This document shows positions 1-8,261 of a stretch of DNA of 64,000 nucleotides, in pieces. Both the position numbers and the translations under genes were made by a program. Numbering within the stretch: the stretch's first letter is position 1; the number at the start of each line of letters is the position of its first letter. Under the pieces are notes generated by a model. The model was not told the origin of the DNA. It was given only the letters and a program-made list of their open reading frames with translations, and did no database searches. The stretch covers positions 11,035 to 75,034 of the forward strand of contig NZ_JACOOY010000017.1 in the NCBI RefSeq assembly GCF_014287705.1. The letters are read 5' to 3'. The DNA comes from Dorea_D hominis. Lineage in GTDB: Bacteria > Bacillota > Clostridia > Lachnospirales > Lachnospiraceae.

Positions 1-170
1 TTGGCTTCAAATCCAAATTCAAAGGCTGCCTGTTGCATCATATCATGGAAAAGTGATTTTGCTTTTTCGGTTCCATAAGCCAGTTCGCTCAATTGAAGCT
101 GGCGTTCGGCCAAGTCAGCACGTGTTAAAGTACAACGTATCTGATTGTCACTTATTTTCTCAATCTTCAT
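1..170 (-). CDS. mecA: MecA-like ClpC adaptor protein (5' part only)
   Basis: Only the first 56 codons are in the window, and the gene runs off the left edge. The N-terminus reads MKIEKISDNQIRCTLTRADL and continues through a segment with AERQLQLSELAYG and FHDMMQQAAFEFGFEA. This is the typical start of the MecA/YpbH adaptor family, which hands substrates to the ClpCP protease. I chose the ATG at 170 because GGAAG lies 8 bases before it; an in-frame ATG at 176 is too close to that site. Family assignment is confident. The competence-related role of Bacillus MecA may not apply in this host. Confidence 0.85.
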   Translation of the reverse strand, partial: MKIEKISDNQIRCTLTRADLAERQLQLSELAYGTEKAKSLFHDMMQQAAFEFGFEA

Positions 171-192
171 ATTCATCACTTCCTTCTAGTTT

Positions 193-221
193 AGTATAGC
201 ATAGAATTTTTTGTATGTTAA
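193..221 (-). promoter_or_regulatory. Promoter of mecA
   Basis: On the minus strand, TTAACA and TATACT are 17 bases apart, a good sigma-A type match. They lie about 25 bases upstream of the mecA start. Seen in sequence only. Confidence 0.55.
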
Positions 222-250
222 ATAAAATAAATATAAAATGAAAAAAGGAC

Positions 251-279
251 TTGCTTTTTAAAAAGCTGTCCGCTATAAT
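251..279 (+). promoter_or_regulatory. Promoter TTGCTT-17-TATAAT
   Basis: TTGCTT (251-256) and TATAAT (274-279) are 17 bases apart. They would drive the small ORFs at 345 to 851. The -35 box lies in a short dyad (GCTTTTT/AAAAAGC). Confidence 0.55.
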
Positions 280-344
280 GACGTTACTAAAAGATAGTTT
301 TCCCGAATAGCTACATTCTTAGAACAAAGGAGGGAAATTTTTTT

Positions 345-494
345 AACTTTTCTGATATAGCATCTTTATTTCAAAACTATCAACAGATCAATAACATTAT
401 CGAACGTCGTTTCAGACAGACATTATCACAGAAATTAAGATCAACATCAACCTATTATGTAAATGAATACAATGCCTTACTGTCTTTTGGTTAA
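345..494 (+). other. Coding-like 49-codon frame without a start codon
   Basis: This frame is open and looks coding (for example IINNIIERRF-type polar helix, then TYYVNEYNALLSFG). A strong AAAGGAGG ribosome site sits at 327-334, yet no ATG, GTG or TTG starts the frame. The bases after the ribosome site are AAA followed by seven T. With eight T, an ATT at 337 would enter the frame. It may be a decayed gene or one depending on slippage in the T tract. The product is not recognised. Confidence 0.25.
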
Positions 495-602
495 GCTGCA
501 GGAGGAGAAAAGTGTATCACAATTACAGCATTTTCTTTTGGAGTCTCTGGCATATGCAGCCGTAGTTATTATATGGGAACGGGCATTGAGAAGGAGGAAT
601 CC

Positions 603-851
603 ATGGGAGACCATCAGGAACAGCAGGTTCATAGTCTGTTTTCTGAGTTGACAGATTATGAAAAAGAAGGGATTCATATATTGCTGAATGGTCTGCCCGC
701 AAGCCCTATGCAAGTCGTGCAGGCGCATATTATGCGGGAAGACTCAGTGTATATGCGAGATTATGTGTTGAATGAAAAAGGAGACATCAAGGAGCTGTGT
801 TTTAACAACGTGGATCAACGAATTTCGGAACACGAATACCCCTCAAACTAG
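603..851 (+). CDS. Small hypothetical protein (82 aa)
   Basis: It starts at ATG 603, with AAGGAGGA 5 bases upstream; a longer version from 573 has no such site. The protein is soluble and mixed-charge, with a segment LTDYEKEGIHILLNGLPASP that resembles a short helical domain, and it ends in a charged tail. It has no signal peptide, membrane segment or cysteine motif. It lies between mecA and a cell-wall hydrolase, 69 bases before the latter, with a separate promoter between them. I do not recognise the family. Confidence 0.5.
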   Translation: MGDHQEQQVHSLFSELTDYEKEGIHILLNGLPASPMQVVQAHIMREDSVYMRDYVLNEKGDIKELCFNNVDQRISEHEYPSN

Positions 852-868
852 ATTTTGTCAAATAAATA

Positions 869-897
869 ATGACGGGGCACATCTGTTTTGCTATAAT
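869..897 (+). promoter_or_regulatory. Promoter of the GH18 gene
   Basis: ATGACG (869-874) and TATAAT (892-897) are 17 bases apart. The start codon of the hydrolase gene follows at 920. Confidence 0.45.
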
Positions 898-919
898 AAG
901 GTCTGACAGGAGGTACAGC

Positions 920-2872
920 ATGGAAGAAAAAGATATGCAGCCGATGCAGCCGGAAGGCAGCTCACTGACAGGCAGACGAATCAAGGATGGTGCCAGAACG
1001 CCAGTTGCGGGCAGAAGAAGTAGCGCTTCAGAAGAACCAGGGATTTCCGGCAGAACAGGAAATTCCGGAAGATCAAGGATTTCCGGAAACAGAAGACTGG
1101 TAAGAAGAAAACCGCAATCCAGACGGAGAAGACAGCGGAATCTTATCATTAAGATGAGTGTCGTCCTGATATTACTGATCGTAGCCGTTGTAGGGACATT
1201 TTTGTGGAAAAAATACAGCCCTTCCAAGGAGAAAGCTGATCTGAATAAATATTATGGAATAGAAAAGAAAGGCCAGGTGGCGATCACAGTAAATAATAAG
1301 GTCGTGGATCCGCATGGTATGATATCCGATGGAAAGCTCTATGTGCAGTATGATGTGATCAGGGATTATGTAAACAGCAGATTTTACTGGGATCCGAATG
1401 AGAATATTTTATTGTATACACTGCCGAATGACATGGTATCAGTCGAGGTCGGAAGCAAAGACTATATGGTGTCCAAGGAACGTAAGAGCGAGAAATATGT
1501 CATTGTTAAGACAGAAGGAAATACAGCTTATATTGCGCTTGATTTTGTTCAGCAATATACAAACATTGAGTATGAGGTATATGATAACCCGAGCCGTGTA
1601 ATGATCGTCAGCGACTGGGGCAAGAAGAAAGTTGCCGAGGTTAAGAAGGATACTCAGGTTCGTTACCGCGGTGGTGTGAAGAGTCCGATCCTTTCAGATG
1701 TCAGCAAAGATGATACAGTTACAATTATTGAAAACGAAGGATCATGGGAGAAAGTCCGCACAAAAGACGGATTTATCGGCTATGTGAAAGACAGTGCACT
1801 CAGGACACCGGAGACCAAGAATGTAACCAGAAAATTTAACGAACAGAAATTTACCAGTATCAAGAAAGATTACAAGATTAACCTGGCATGGCACAATGTA
1901 ACCAATAGTTCCGCTAATAACGGAGTGCTTGAAAAGATAGCAAAAAGTAAAGGGCTTACAACACTTGCGCCGACCTGGTATCATGTAGCAGATACGGAAG
2001 GTAATATAAAGTCAATCTCGTCGACAGATTATGTGAACTATGCACATAAAGCGAATATTGAAGTGTGGGCGACCGTCAGAGATTTTGACGGAGGAATCAA
2101 TTCGCAGAAAGAATCTTATGAATTATTAAGCCATACTTCACGGAGAGAGAAGCTGATCAATCAACTGGTTGCAGCGGCATTGCAGACCGGAATTGACGGA
2201 ATTAATGTTGACTTTGAAAAGATATCAAAAGAATGTGGTGAACATTATATTCAGTTTATCCGCGAATTATCTGTAAGATGCAGACAGAATGGTCTGGTAT
2301 TATCCGTGGATAATTATGTTCCGAAGGGCTATAACATGCAGTATAACCGTAAAGAGCAGGGAATCGTAGCAGATTATGTTATCATTATGGGTTATGACGA
2401 ACATTTTGCAGGATCACCGGAAGCCGGTTCTGTTTCTTCTTATAATTATGTAAAAGAGGGAATCTCTGAGACGTTAAAAGAAGTTCCGGCAAATAAAGTG
2501 ATCAGCGGAATTCCATTTTTCACGCGTCTGTGGGAAGTAAGAGCGAAAACGGAAGATGAACTTGCACAAGATGCAGGTACAGCGAACGAAGAGTATACCA
2601 ACAAAGTAACAAGCAAGGCACTTGGTATGGACAGTGCACAGGCTGTAGTCAAAGAAGCCGGTGTCAAGACGACATGGGATGATGAGACGAAGCAGAATTT
2701 CGCAAGCTGGACTTCCGGAGATACGACTTACAGCATCTGGCTGGAAGATGAGAAGTCTATGGAGTACAAGCTTCAGCTCATGAAGAAGAATAAGCTTGCA
2801 GGTACAGCTGAATGGGCACTCGGACAGGAAAATTCAGATATCTGGCAACTGATCCAGAAGTATGTAAATTAA
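920..2872 (+). CDS. GH18 cell-wall hydrolase with N-terminal anchor, SH3-like domain
   Basis: This 650-residue protein is probably a membrane-anchored peptidoglycan hydrolase of glycoside hydrolase family 18, like the spore/cortex enzymes YaaH and YdhD. Order: a basic, low-complexity cytoplasmic N-terminus of about 90 residues; one membrane helix (IKMSVVLILLIVAVVGTFLW); a copper-amine-oxidase-N-like domain (about 115-225); an SH3-like domain (about 235-300); then the GH18 barrel to the end. The catalytic motif reads DGINVDFE, with Asp426, Asp431 and Glu433 as the general acid. The ATG at 920 has AGGAGG 6 bases upstream. It has its own promoter and is followed by a hairpin terminator. Confidence 0.85.
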   Translation: MEEKDMQPMQPEGSSLTGRRIKDGARTPVAGRRSSASEEPGISGRTGNSGRSRISGNRRLVRRKPQSRRRRQRNLIIKMSVVLILLIVAVVGTFLWKKYSPSKEKADLNKYYGIEKKGQVAITVNNKVVDPHGMISDGKLYVQYDVIRDYVNSRFYWDPNENILLYTLPNDMVSVEVGSKDYMVSKERKSEKYVIVKTEGNTAYIALDFVQQYTNIEYEVYDNPSRVMIVSDWGKKKVAEVKKDTQVRYRGGVKSPILSDVSKDDTVTIIENEGSWEKVRTKDGFIGYVKDSALRTPETKNVTRKFNEQKFTSIKKDYKINLAWHNVTNSSANNGVLEKIAKSKGLTTLAPTWYHVADTEGNIKSISSTDYVNYAHKANIEVWATVRDFDGGINSQKESYELLSHTSRREKLINQLVAAALQTGIDGINVDFEKISKECGEHYIQFIRELSVRCRQNGLVLSVDNYVPKGYNMQYNRKEQGIVADYVIIMGYDEHFAGSPEAGSVSSYNYVKEGISETLKEVPANKVISGIPFFTRLWEVRAKTEDELAQDAGTANEEYTNKVTSKALGMDSAQAVVKEAGVKTTWDDETKQNFASWTSGDTTYSIWLEDEKSMEYKLQLMKKNKLAGTAEWALGQENSDIWQLIQKYVN

Positions 2873-2898
2873 ATATTGAGAGAATAAACATATAAAAT

Positions 2899-2952
2899 GC
2901 CTCCGGCAGACATATATTATGAAGAATAAAGTCTGGCTGGAGGTATTTTTTT
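2899..2952 (+). terminator. Rho-independent terminator after the GH18 gene
   Basis: Imperfect hairpin: GCCTCC..AGAC (2899-2911) pairs with GTCT..GGAGGT (2931-2944) and is followed by a T run. Its 3' arm also supplies the GGAGG that may serve the next gene. Confidence 0.6.
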
Positions 2953-3691
2953 GCATTTTCCAAATATCCGAAAGAACCGGCATATGACGGATGCGACAGG
3001 GAAGAAAATAGAATTTATACTGATTCTTCTGGCGCTTATGGTACTTGTACTGCTTAGCAAAAAATTGGAAAAATATGCATCAGGAGAGATTGTAAAACTG
3101 GCAGAAAAAGAGAAAAAATCGCAGGTGATTGTGCTGGATGCCGGGCATGGCGGAAGTGATCCGGGAAAGATCGGAGTACATGAAGAAAAAGAGAAAGAGA
3201 TTAATCTGGAGATTGCTTTAAAAGTAGAGAAAATGCTGAAAAAGAAGAAAATAAAAGTAATCATGACAAGAACAGATGATCAGATGTTGGATGATCAATC
3301 GGATGCAGGACAAAAAGTCCGGGATCTGCGGGAACGGGTAAGAAAAATCAACGGGGAAAAGCCGGTATTTGCAGTTAGTATTCACCAGAACAGTTACCCG
3401 GACGCCGGAATCCATGGGGCGCAGGTGTTTTATTACCGCCATTCGGCAGAGAGTGAACAGGCTGCAAAGACAATGCAGGAAGCATTGCGGGCAGCAGATA
3501 TCGGAAATACAAGACAGGCGAAAGCAAACGATACTTATTATCTGCTGAAACGGACGGAGGTGCCGATAATTATTGTAGAATGTGGCTTTTTAAGTAACCC
3601 GGAAGAAGCAAAAAAACTGACAACTCCGGAATATCAGGACGATGTTGCGAAAGCAATTGTAAATGGAATCGTAACTTGTATGGAGAAATAG
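2951..3691 (+). CDS. cwlD: N-acetylmuramoyl-L-alanine amidase, CwlD-like
   Basis: This is a zinc amidase (Amidase_3 fold) that cleaves the MurNAc to L-Ala bond of peptidoglycan; CwlD forms muramic-delta-lactam in spore cortex. Zinc-site motifs are clear: DAGHGGSDPGK (His), INLEIA (Glu), SIHQNS (His) and the catalytic Glu in VECGFLSNPEE. An N-terminal hydrophobic segment (IEFILILLALMVLVLL) is a signal anchor, as in CwlD. The start is uncertain. TTG 2951 has GGAGG 7 bases upstream, but that GGAGG is also the arm of the preceding terminator. ATG 2984 has no ribosome site. It overlaps or abuts the next gene. Confidence 0.8.
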   Translation: MHFPNIRKNRHMTDATGKKIEFILILLALMVLVLLSKKLEKYASGEIVKLAEKEKKSQVIVLDAGHGGSDPGKIGVHEEKEKEINLEIALKVEKMLKKKKIKVIMTRTDDQMLDDQSDAGQKVRDLRERVRKINGEKPVFAVSIHQNSYPDAGIHGAQVFYYRHSAESEQAAKTMQEALRAADIGNTRQAKANDTYYLLKRTEVPIIIVECGFLSNPEEAKKLTTPEYQDDVAKAIVNGIVTCMEK

Positions 3692-3702
3692 AGTGTAGTA
3701 TA

Positions 3703-4755
3703 ATGAGACACATGGAAACGATTATAAAAAGAGTAAAAAAAGGACAATTGGATAAAGATAGTATTGAGATGGCAGGAGCCATTTTAAAAAAAGGCGGACT
3801 TGTCGCATTCCCAACAGAGACAGTATACGGACTGGGTGCAGATGCGTTGAATGAGAAGGCAGCAGAGAAGATTTATGCTGCAAAAGGAAGACCTTCCGAT
3901 AATCCACTGATTGTACACATTACGAATCTTGGTGCATTGGAAAAAATTACAAAAAATGTTCCGGAGGAGACGAAAAAAATCGCAGATGCATACTGGCCGG
4001 GACCGCTGACAATGATTTTTGAGAAGAGCGAAGCAGTTCCGTATGGAACGACAGGCGGGCTGGATACTGTAGCTGTGCGTATGCCGAGTGATGAAGTAGC
4101 GCGTGCGCTGATTGATGTGGGCGGTGGATATATTGCAGCACCGAGTGCGAATACATCAGGCAGACCAAGCCCGACAATGGCAGAGCATGTAGAAGAGGAT
4201 CTGACCGGAAGAATTGATATGATACTGGATGGAGGACCGGTCTCTATCGGACTGGAATCGACAATTCTGGATATGACGGTTACACCGCCAATGATCTTAA
4301 GACCGGGTGCGATTACAAAGGAGATGCTGGAAGCATGTATTGGCGAGGTGACAGTTGATAAGGCGGTCATTAAGCCGAACCAACGGCCGAAAGCACCGGG
4401 TATGAAGTACCGGCATTATGCGCCGAAAGCAGACTTAAGCATTGTAGAAGGTGAGATGTCAAAGGTTATTTCAAAGATCAATGAACTGGCAGCAGAGCAG
4501 GTGAAAGCCGGACATAAAGTTGGTATCATTGGAACCGAAGAGAGTGTAGCTAATTATATCTGTGGAGATGTGAAGTCTATCGGAACCAGGGAAGACGAGT
4601 CTACGATAGCCGTTCATTTATTTGCCATTCTGCGGGAATTTGATGCCGATCAGGTTGATTATATTTATAGCGAATCTTTTGATACCGAAGGAATCGGAAG
4701 CGCGATTATGAACCGTTTGTTAAAAGCGGCAGGACATCATGTCATAACGGTTTAA
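3703..4755 (+). CDS. ywlC: L-threonylcarbamoyladenylate synthase (TsaC/Sua5)
   Basis: This makes threonylcarbamoyl-AMP from Thr, bicarbonate and ATP for the t6A modification of ANN-decoding tRNAs. The N-terminal YrdC domain shows FPTETVYGLGADA, KGRPSDNPLIVHI and the SANTSGRPSPT motif. The last third is the Sua5 C-terminal domain, linked by KAPGMKYRHYAPKA, so this is the long Sua5 type (350 aa). Three in-frame starts exist: 3676 overlaps cwlD, and 3703 and 3712 also fit. I chose 3703, and no ribosome site is decisive. The close spacing suggests cotranscription with the amidase gene. Confidence 0.88.
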   Translation: MRHMETIIKRVKKGQLDKDSIEMAGAILKKGGLVAFPTETVYGLGADALNEKAAEKIYAAKGRPSDNPLIVHITNLGALEKITKNVPEETKKIADAYWPGPLTMIFEKSEAVPYGTTGGLDTVAVRMPSDEVARALIDVGGGYIAAPSANTSGRPSPTMAEHVEEDLTGRIDMILDGGPVSIGLESTILDMTVTPPMILRPGAITKEMLEACIGEVTVDKAVIKPNQRPKAPGMKYRHYAPKADLSIVEGEMSKVISKINELAAEQVKAGHKVGIIGTEESVANYICGDVKSIGTREDESTIAVHLFAILREFDADQVDYIYSESFDTEGIGSAIMNRLLKAAGHHVITV

Positions 4756-4818
4756 ACAAACCAATATTATAAATTGATATTTTAAAATCAGAACAAGTGT
4801 CAAATGAGGAGGAAAAAC

Positions 4819-5448
4819 ATGTCTAAAGTACAGGTTATGGATCACCCATTGATCCAGCACAAAATCAATTGTATCCGCAAAGAGGATGTAGGAACAAAGG
4901 AATTTCGTCAGATTGTCAGTGAGATTGCTGCATTAATGTGTTTTGAAGCAACAAGAGATCTGAAGCTTCAGGATGTAAAAATCAAGACACCGATCTGTGA
5001 GATGGTGGGTAAAGAATTAAGTGGAAAGAAACTGGCAGTTGTTCCGATTTTAAGAGCCGGTCTTGGTATGGTTGATGGAATGTTAAGCATGATCCCGACT
5101 GCAAAGGTTGGACATATTGGTCTGTACCGTGATCCGGATACTTATGAACCGGTTGAATATTATTGCAAATTACCGGCAGACTGCGATGAGAGAGAAGTAT
5201 TTGTCGTAGATCCGATGCTTGCTACAGGCGGTTCCAGTGTGGCTGCTATCCAGATGCTGAAAGACAAAGGCGTAAAACATATCCGTTTTATGTGCATTAT
5301 TGCAGCACCGGAAGGTGTAGAACGTATGCAGAAAGAGCATCCGGACGTAGATGTTTATATCGGTGCACTGGATGAGCGTCTGAATGAACATAAATACATT
5401 GTTCCGGGACTTGGCGATGCAGGAGACCGTATTTTCGGAACAAAATAA
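4819..5448 (+). CDS. upp: Uracil phosphoribosyltransferase
   Basis: This pyrimidine-salvage enzyme makes UMP from uracil and PRPP. The 209 residues cover the full family length. Visible motifs are the N-terminal DHPLIQHKI, VPILRAGLGMVDGM, the PRPP loop VDPMLATGGSSVAAI and the uracil-binding end YIVPGLGDAGDRIFGT. The start is ATG 4819, with AGGAGGA 6 bases upstream; the earlier ATG at 4804 is part of that ribosome site. The dCMP deaminase gene follows after 17 bases, forming a small nucleotide-salvage operon. Confidence 0.95.
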   Translation: MSKVQVMDHPLIQHKINCIRKEDVGTKEFRQIVSEIAALMCFEATRDLKLQDVKIKTPICEMVGKELSGKKLAVVPILRAGLGMVDGMLSMIPTAKVGHIGLYRDPDTYEPVEYYCKLPADCDEREVFVVDPMLATGGSSVAAIQMLKDKGVKHIRFMCIIAAPEGVERMQKEHPDVDVYIGALDERLNEHKYIVPGLGDAGDRIFGTK

Positions 5449-5465
5449 TTGTTGGAGGATGGCAG

Positions 5466-5954
5466 ATGGGAAGCAAAAGAGAAGATTATATCAGCTGGGA
5501 TGAATATTTTATGGGGGTTGCGCTTCTGTCTGGAAGACGCTCCAAAGATCCCAATACACAGGTGGGATGTTGTATTGTAAGTCAGGATAACAAGATTTTA
5601 TCTATGGGATATAATGGACTTCCTACCGGCTGTTCAGATGATGAATTTCCATGGGTAAGAGAAGGCGACGATCCGCTGGAGACCAAGTATGTTTATACGG
5701 TTCACAGTGAATTGAATGCGATACTCAATTACCGTGGCGGAAGTCTGGAAGGCGCAAAATTATATGTATCTTTATTCCCGTGCAATGAATGTGCAAAAGC
5801 GATCATTCAGGCGGGGATCAAAGAAGTGATTTACGACAGCAACAAGTACAAGGGAACGCCGTCCGTGTGCGCATCTATGCGGATGTTTGATGCAGCGGGA
5901 GTTCGTTATCATCAATATCACCGGACGAACCGTGAGGTGCGGCTGGAGCTTTAA
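5466..5954 (+). CDS. Deoxycytidylate (dCMP) deaminase, ComEB-like
   Basis: This converts dCMP to dUMP, feeding thymidylate synthesis. The zinc deaminase signature is complete: HSELNAI (His and the proton-shuttle Glu) and the PCNECAK motif with both zinc cysteines. The upstream segment RRSKDPNTQVGCCIVS and the QYHRTNR end match the dCMP/ComEB group rather than riboflavin or tRNA deaminases. It is 162 residues long and starts at ATG 5466 after GGAGGA. It follows upp closely. Confidence 0.9.
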   Translation: MGSKREDYISWDEYFMGVALLSGRRSKDPNTQVGCCIVSQDNKILSMGYNGLPTGCSDDEFPWVREGDDPLETKYVYTVHSELNAILNYRGGSLEGAKLYVSLFPCNECAKAIIQAGIKEVIYDSNKYKGTPSVCASMRMFDAAGVRYHQYHRTNREVRLEL

Positions 5955-6087
5955 AGCATAGGATGACAGAATTGTGAGAATACGAAACAATTCGTAGGGC
6001 ATCTTTTAAGAATAAAACTTAAAAAAGGACGATATACTGGAAGAAGAACAACCTTAATATCATAAAATGAGAAAGAAGGAATTACAT

Positions 6088-6297
6088 ATGCCGGGATATC
6101 GGACGCAGGTGCTTGTAAATTTTGTAGTCAGAGCTGTGATAGGAACAGCCTTGATCTTTTTTGTAAATCAGTTTTTAAACGCAAGAGGAATTGACATCCG
6201 GGTTGGAATGAACCCGGTGACAGTAGTGACTTCCGGTGTACTTGGTACACCGGGAGTTGCTTTATTATATGGAATTTCTTTTTATAGAGGATTCTGA
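6088..6297 (+). CDS. bofA: BofA-family sporulation membrane protein
   Basis: This 69-residue protein has two hydrophobic segments: VVRAVIGTALIFFVNQFL and a Gly-rich C-terminal one (TSGVLGTPGVALLYGISFY). This is the BofA pattern. In Bacillus, BofA holds the pro-sigma-K protease SpoIVFB inactive in the outer forespore membrane. I chose ATG 6088, preceded by GAAGGA, over ATG 6067. Its end overlaps the convergent phosphopantetheinyl transferase gene by 16 bases. Family call is good. The role in this host is inferred. Confidence 0.8.
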   Translation: MPGYRTQVLVNFVVRAVIGTALIFFVNQFLNARGIDIRVGMNPVTVVTSGVLGTPGVALLYGISFYRGF

Positions 6298-7013
6298 ACG
6301 CAGTAGGCGACACTGCAGAAATATTTATCCGGAGCCGGAAGTGCCTGAACACGCCAGAGCGGATATTTTGTGAGCTGGTACAGACCGGAATCTGAATCGA
6401 TCTCATCAATACGGAAGGAATCTGCGGAAATGGTAAATCCGGTTCCGATTCCTTTTAAAAATGCTTCTCGTATCGTCCAGTAACGGAAAAAAAGCTGTGT
6501 ACTTTCCCACTCCGGTAAATGTGCGAATCGCAGTTCTTCATCCGGGTGAAAGAAACGGTGGACAAGGTGGCTGCTGCGTGCATTTTCACGTATTTTTTCG
6601 ATGTCGATACCGACCGGGGAAGAAAAGGAAAATGCAAACGCAATCTGCTCTTCCGAATGAGAGAGATTAAAGGAAAGCCGTGGCAGATGTCCCAGACCTC
6701 TGACTGTAAGTGCATCATAATCCAGATAAAGTTTGCCATGTGTGCCTGTACGAAGCACAAGTTCTTCCGGTGCGATGTGCAGATATTTTCCAAGCAACAG
6801 ACGTAAGAGAAAGCGCGCAGTCTGATGCTGGATACGGTCTTTCCCCTGTGAATAACCGGCAATCCGGTTCCGTTCTTCTGTGGAAAGAATTTGCGTATCC
6901 TGTGCATCTGGTGGGAAATCTTCTGTTTTAAAAAACCAGACGTCTATCGTCTGCATTGGCAGGGTAAAAGCTGCCGAAGATAAATCTGAAAAGTGAAAAA
7001 TATTTATATTCAT
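6282..7013 (-). CDS. 4'-phosphopantetheinyl transferase (Sfp superfamily)
   Basis: This transfers the phosphopantetheine arm of CoA to carrier proteins. At 243 residues it is the long Sfp/two-domain type. Family motifs are FNLSHSEEQIAFAFS, the magnesium-binding GIDIEK, and WTIREAFLKGIGTGF, which carries the W-x-x-KEA-like helix (here REA, with Arg in place of Lys). The start at 7013 follows AGGAAA. Sfp-type enzymes usually serve peptide or polyketide synthetases, or replace AcpS. No such synthase is in the window. It is the only minus-strand gene between 200 and 9500. Confidence 0.82.
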   Translation of the reverse strand: MNINIFHFSDLSSAAFTLPMQTIDVWFFKTEDFPPDAQDTQILSTEERNRIAGYSQGKDRIQHQTARFLLRLLLGKYLHIAPEELVLRTGTHGKLYLDYDALTVRGLGHLPRLSFNLSHSEEQIAFAFSFSSPVGIDIEKIRENARSSHLVHRFFHPDEELRFAHLPEWESTQLFFRYWTIREAFLKGIGTGFTISADSFRIDEIDSDSGLYQLTKYPLWRVQALPAPDKYFCSVAYCVQNPL

Positions 7014-7143
7014 GTTGTTATTTCCTGACTGTTTTTTATTAGTATTATATCTTTTGATGTGAAATTTGTATAGAATTTTAAGGAAAATGAAGGACGAAAT
7101 TTTGGCAGAGTTTCACAAAGATAGAAATTTTCAGAAAAAAGGA

Positions 7144-7172
7144 TAGACAGGAAATAACCGGTAGAGTATAAT
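7144..7172 (+). promoter_or_regulatory. Promoter of the Tad pilus genes
   Basis: TAGACA (7144-7149) and TATAAT (7167-7172) are exactly 17 bases apart. Transcription would start near 7179 and give an untranslated leader of about 165 bases before the GTG at 7344. Confidence 0.6.
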
Positions 7173-7178
7173 CGTCCT

Positions 7179-7343
7179 ACAAGTCAAATCTAAGACTTGT
7201 GTTGATCTGTTGAAAATAATAATTCTAAGTAATTCGTGCCGTATCGGCGTAGGATTCAATGAAGTGCAACAAGTACATAAGAGTATCAAATCGCAGCGAA
7301 AGTGGGCGTAGAAGAAGTGTTTTTACACAGGAGGCAGGCATAT
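7179..7343 (+). other. Long 5' leader with several hairpins
   Basis: The leader has short stems: ACAAGTC/GACTTGT near 7180-7200, GCC/GGC around the CGTAT loop near 7238, and GTGT/ACAC just before the ribosome site. It may be a regulatory RNA, but I could not match it to a known riboswitch class. Confidence 0.3.
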
Positions 7344-8261
7344 GTGAGTAACGGGAATTTAATTATATGTGATCCGGAAGAAGGATATGCGCAGGCACTT
7401 GCGTATTATTTGATGCATAAGAAAGAATTTGGCATGGAAGTGCAGGTGTATGACCGGATAGAAAAAGTACAGGAAATTGCAGACAGAACGAAGATACAGA
7501 TTTTATTTGTGGCAGCAGAGTACGAAGCAGAAGAACGGAAAAAAGTACCGGCAGAGCAGAAATTTCTGCTGACCGGCGCAGGGAACAGCCAGGTTCTGGA
7601 AGATGAGACGGCATTATATAAATATCAGTCGGGAGAGAAGATCGTAAAGCTGCTTCTGGAAAATGTTGATGCTCAGGAGTCGGAAAATATTCTCCTCGGA
7701 CAGGCAGCAGGAAAGCAGGCAGTGAGACTGATCGGCGTGTATTCACCGGTTCACAGGATCGGAAAGACGTCTTATGCATTAAGGCTTGGAGAAGAACTGG
7801 CAGTGAATGCGAATGTATTATATCTCAACCTGGAACTGTATAGTGGTATTGGCGGACATTTTGCAGGAGAAGGACAGACGTTGTCGGATCTTTTGTATTA
7901 TGCGAGACAGGAAAAGGGAAATCTTGGTTTATTTCTTACAACGATCGTGCAGCATAGAAGACATTTGGATTATGTACATCCAATGGCGGTCGCAGAAGAC
8001 GTAAAGGCAGTAAGTGTACAGGAATGGAAAGATCTGCTTATGAAGATCGCAGAACAGAGTATTTATGAGATGATCGTACTTGATATTGATGAAGGACTCC
8101 CACAGGTATATCAGTTATTGCGGGTGTGTACAGAAGTACATGTTCCGGAGATAAGGGACTGTTATGCACAGGCGAAGATCAGGCAGTTTGAACAGGAACT
8201 TACGCTTCTGGGTTACGAAGATGTATTGCAGAAAATCAAAAGGAAGGATGTACATGATTGA
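7344..8261 (+). CDS. TadZ/CpaE-like pilus assembly protein
   Basis: This 305-residue protein has a receiver-like N-terminal part (LIICDPEEGYAQALAYYL) and a MinD/ParA-like C-terminal part (LIGVYSPVHRIGKTSYALRL, then VLYLNLE and MIVLDIDEG). The P-loop is degenerate at the usual GGxGKT; it reads PVHRIGKT. CpaE/TadZ proteins localise the Tad/Flp pilus or secretion machine at the membrane. GTG 7344 is the start, with AGGAGG 9 bases upstream. The stop overlaps the cpaF start by 8 bases, typical of tad operons. Family is inferred from fold order and neighbour. Confidence 0.7.
   Translation: MSNGNLIICDPEEGYAQALAYYLMHKKEFGMEVQVYDRIEKVQEIADRTKIQILFVAAEYEAEERKKVPAEQKFLLTGAGNSQVLEDETALYKYQSGEKIVKLLLENVDAQESENILLGQAAGKQAVRLIGVYSPVHRIGKTSYALRLGEELAVNANVLYLNLELYSGIGGHFAGEGQTLSDLLYYARQEKGNLGLFLTTIVQHRRHLDYVHPMAVAEDVKAVSVQEWKDLLMKIAEQSIYEMIVLDIDEGLPQVYQLLRVCTEVHVPEIRDCYAQAKIRQFEQELTLLGYEDVLQKIKRKDVHD

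Noticed and set aside
477..728. Minus-strand 83-codon frame opposite the small genes at the left
   Set aside because: It has no ribosome site and lies opposite better plus-strand frames.
3873..4370. Long minus-strand frame (165 codons) inside the TsaC gene
   Set aside because: It is the mirror frame of a strongly conserved gene, with low-complexity Ser/Ile composition and no ribosome site.
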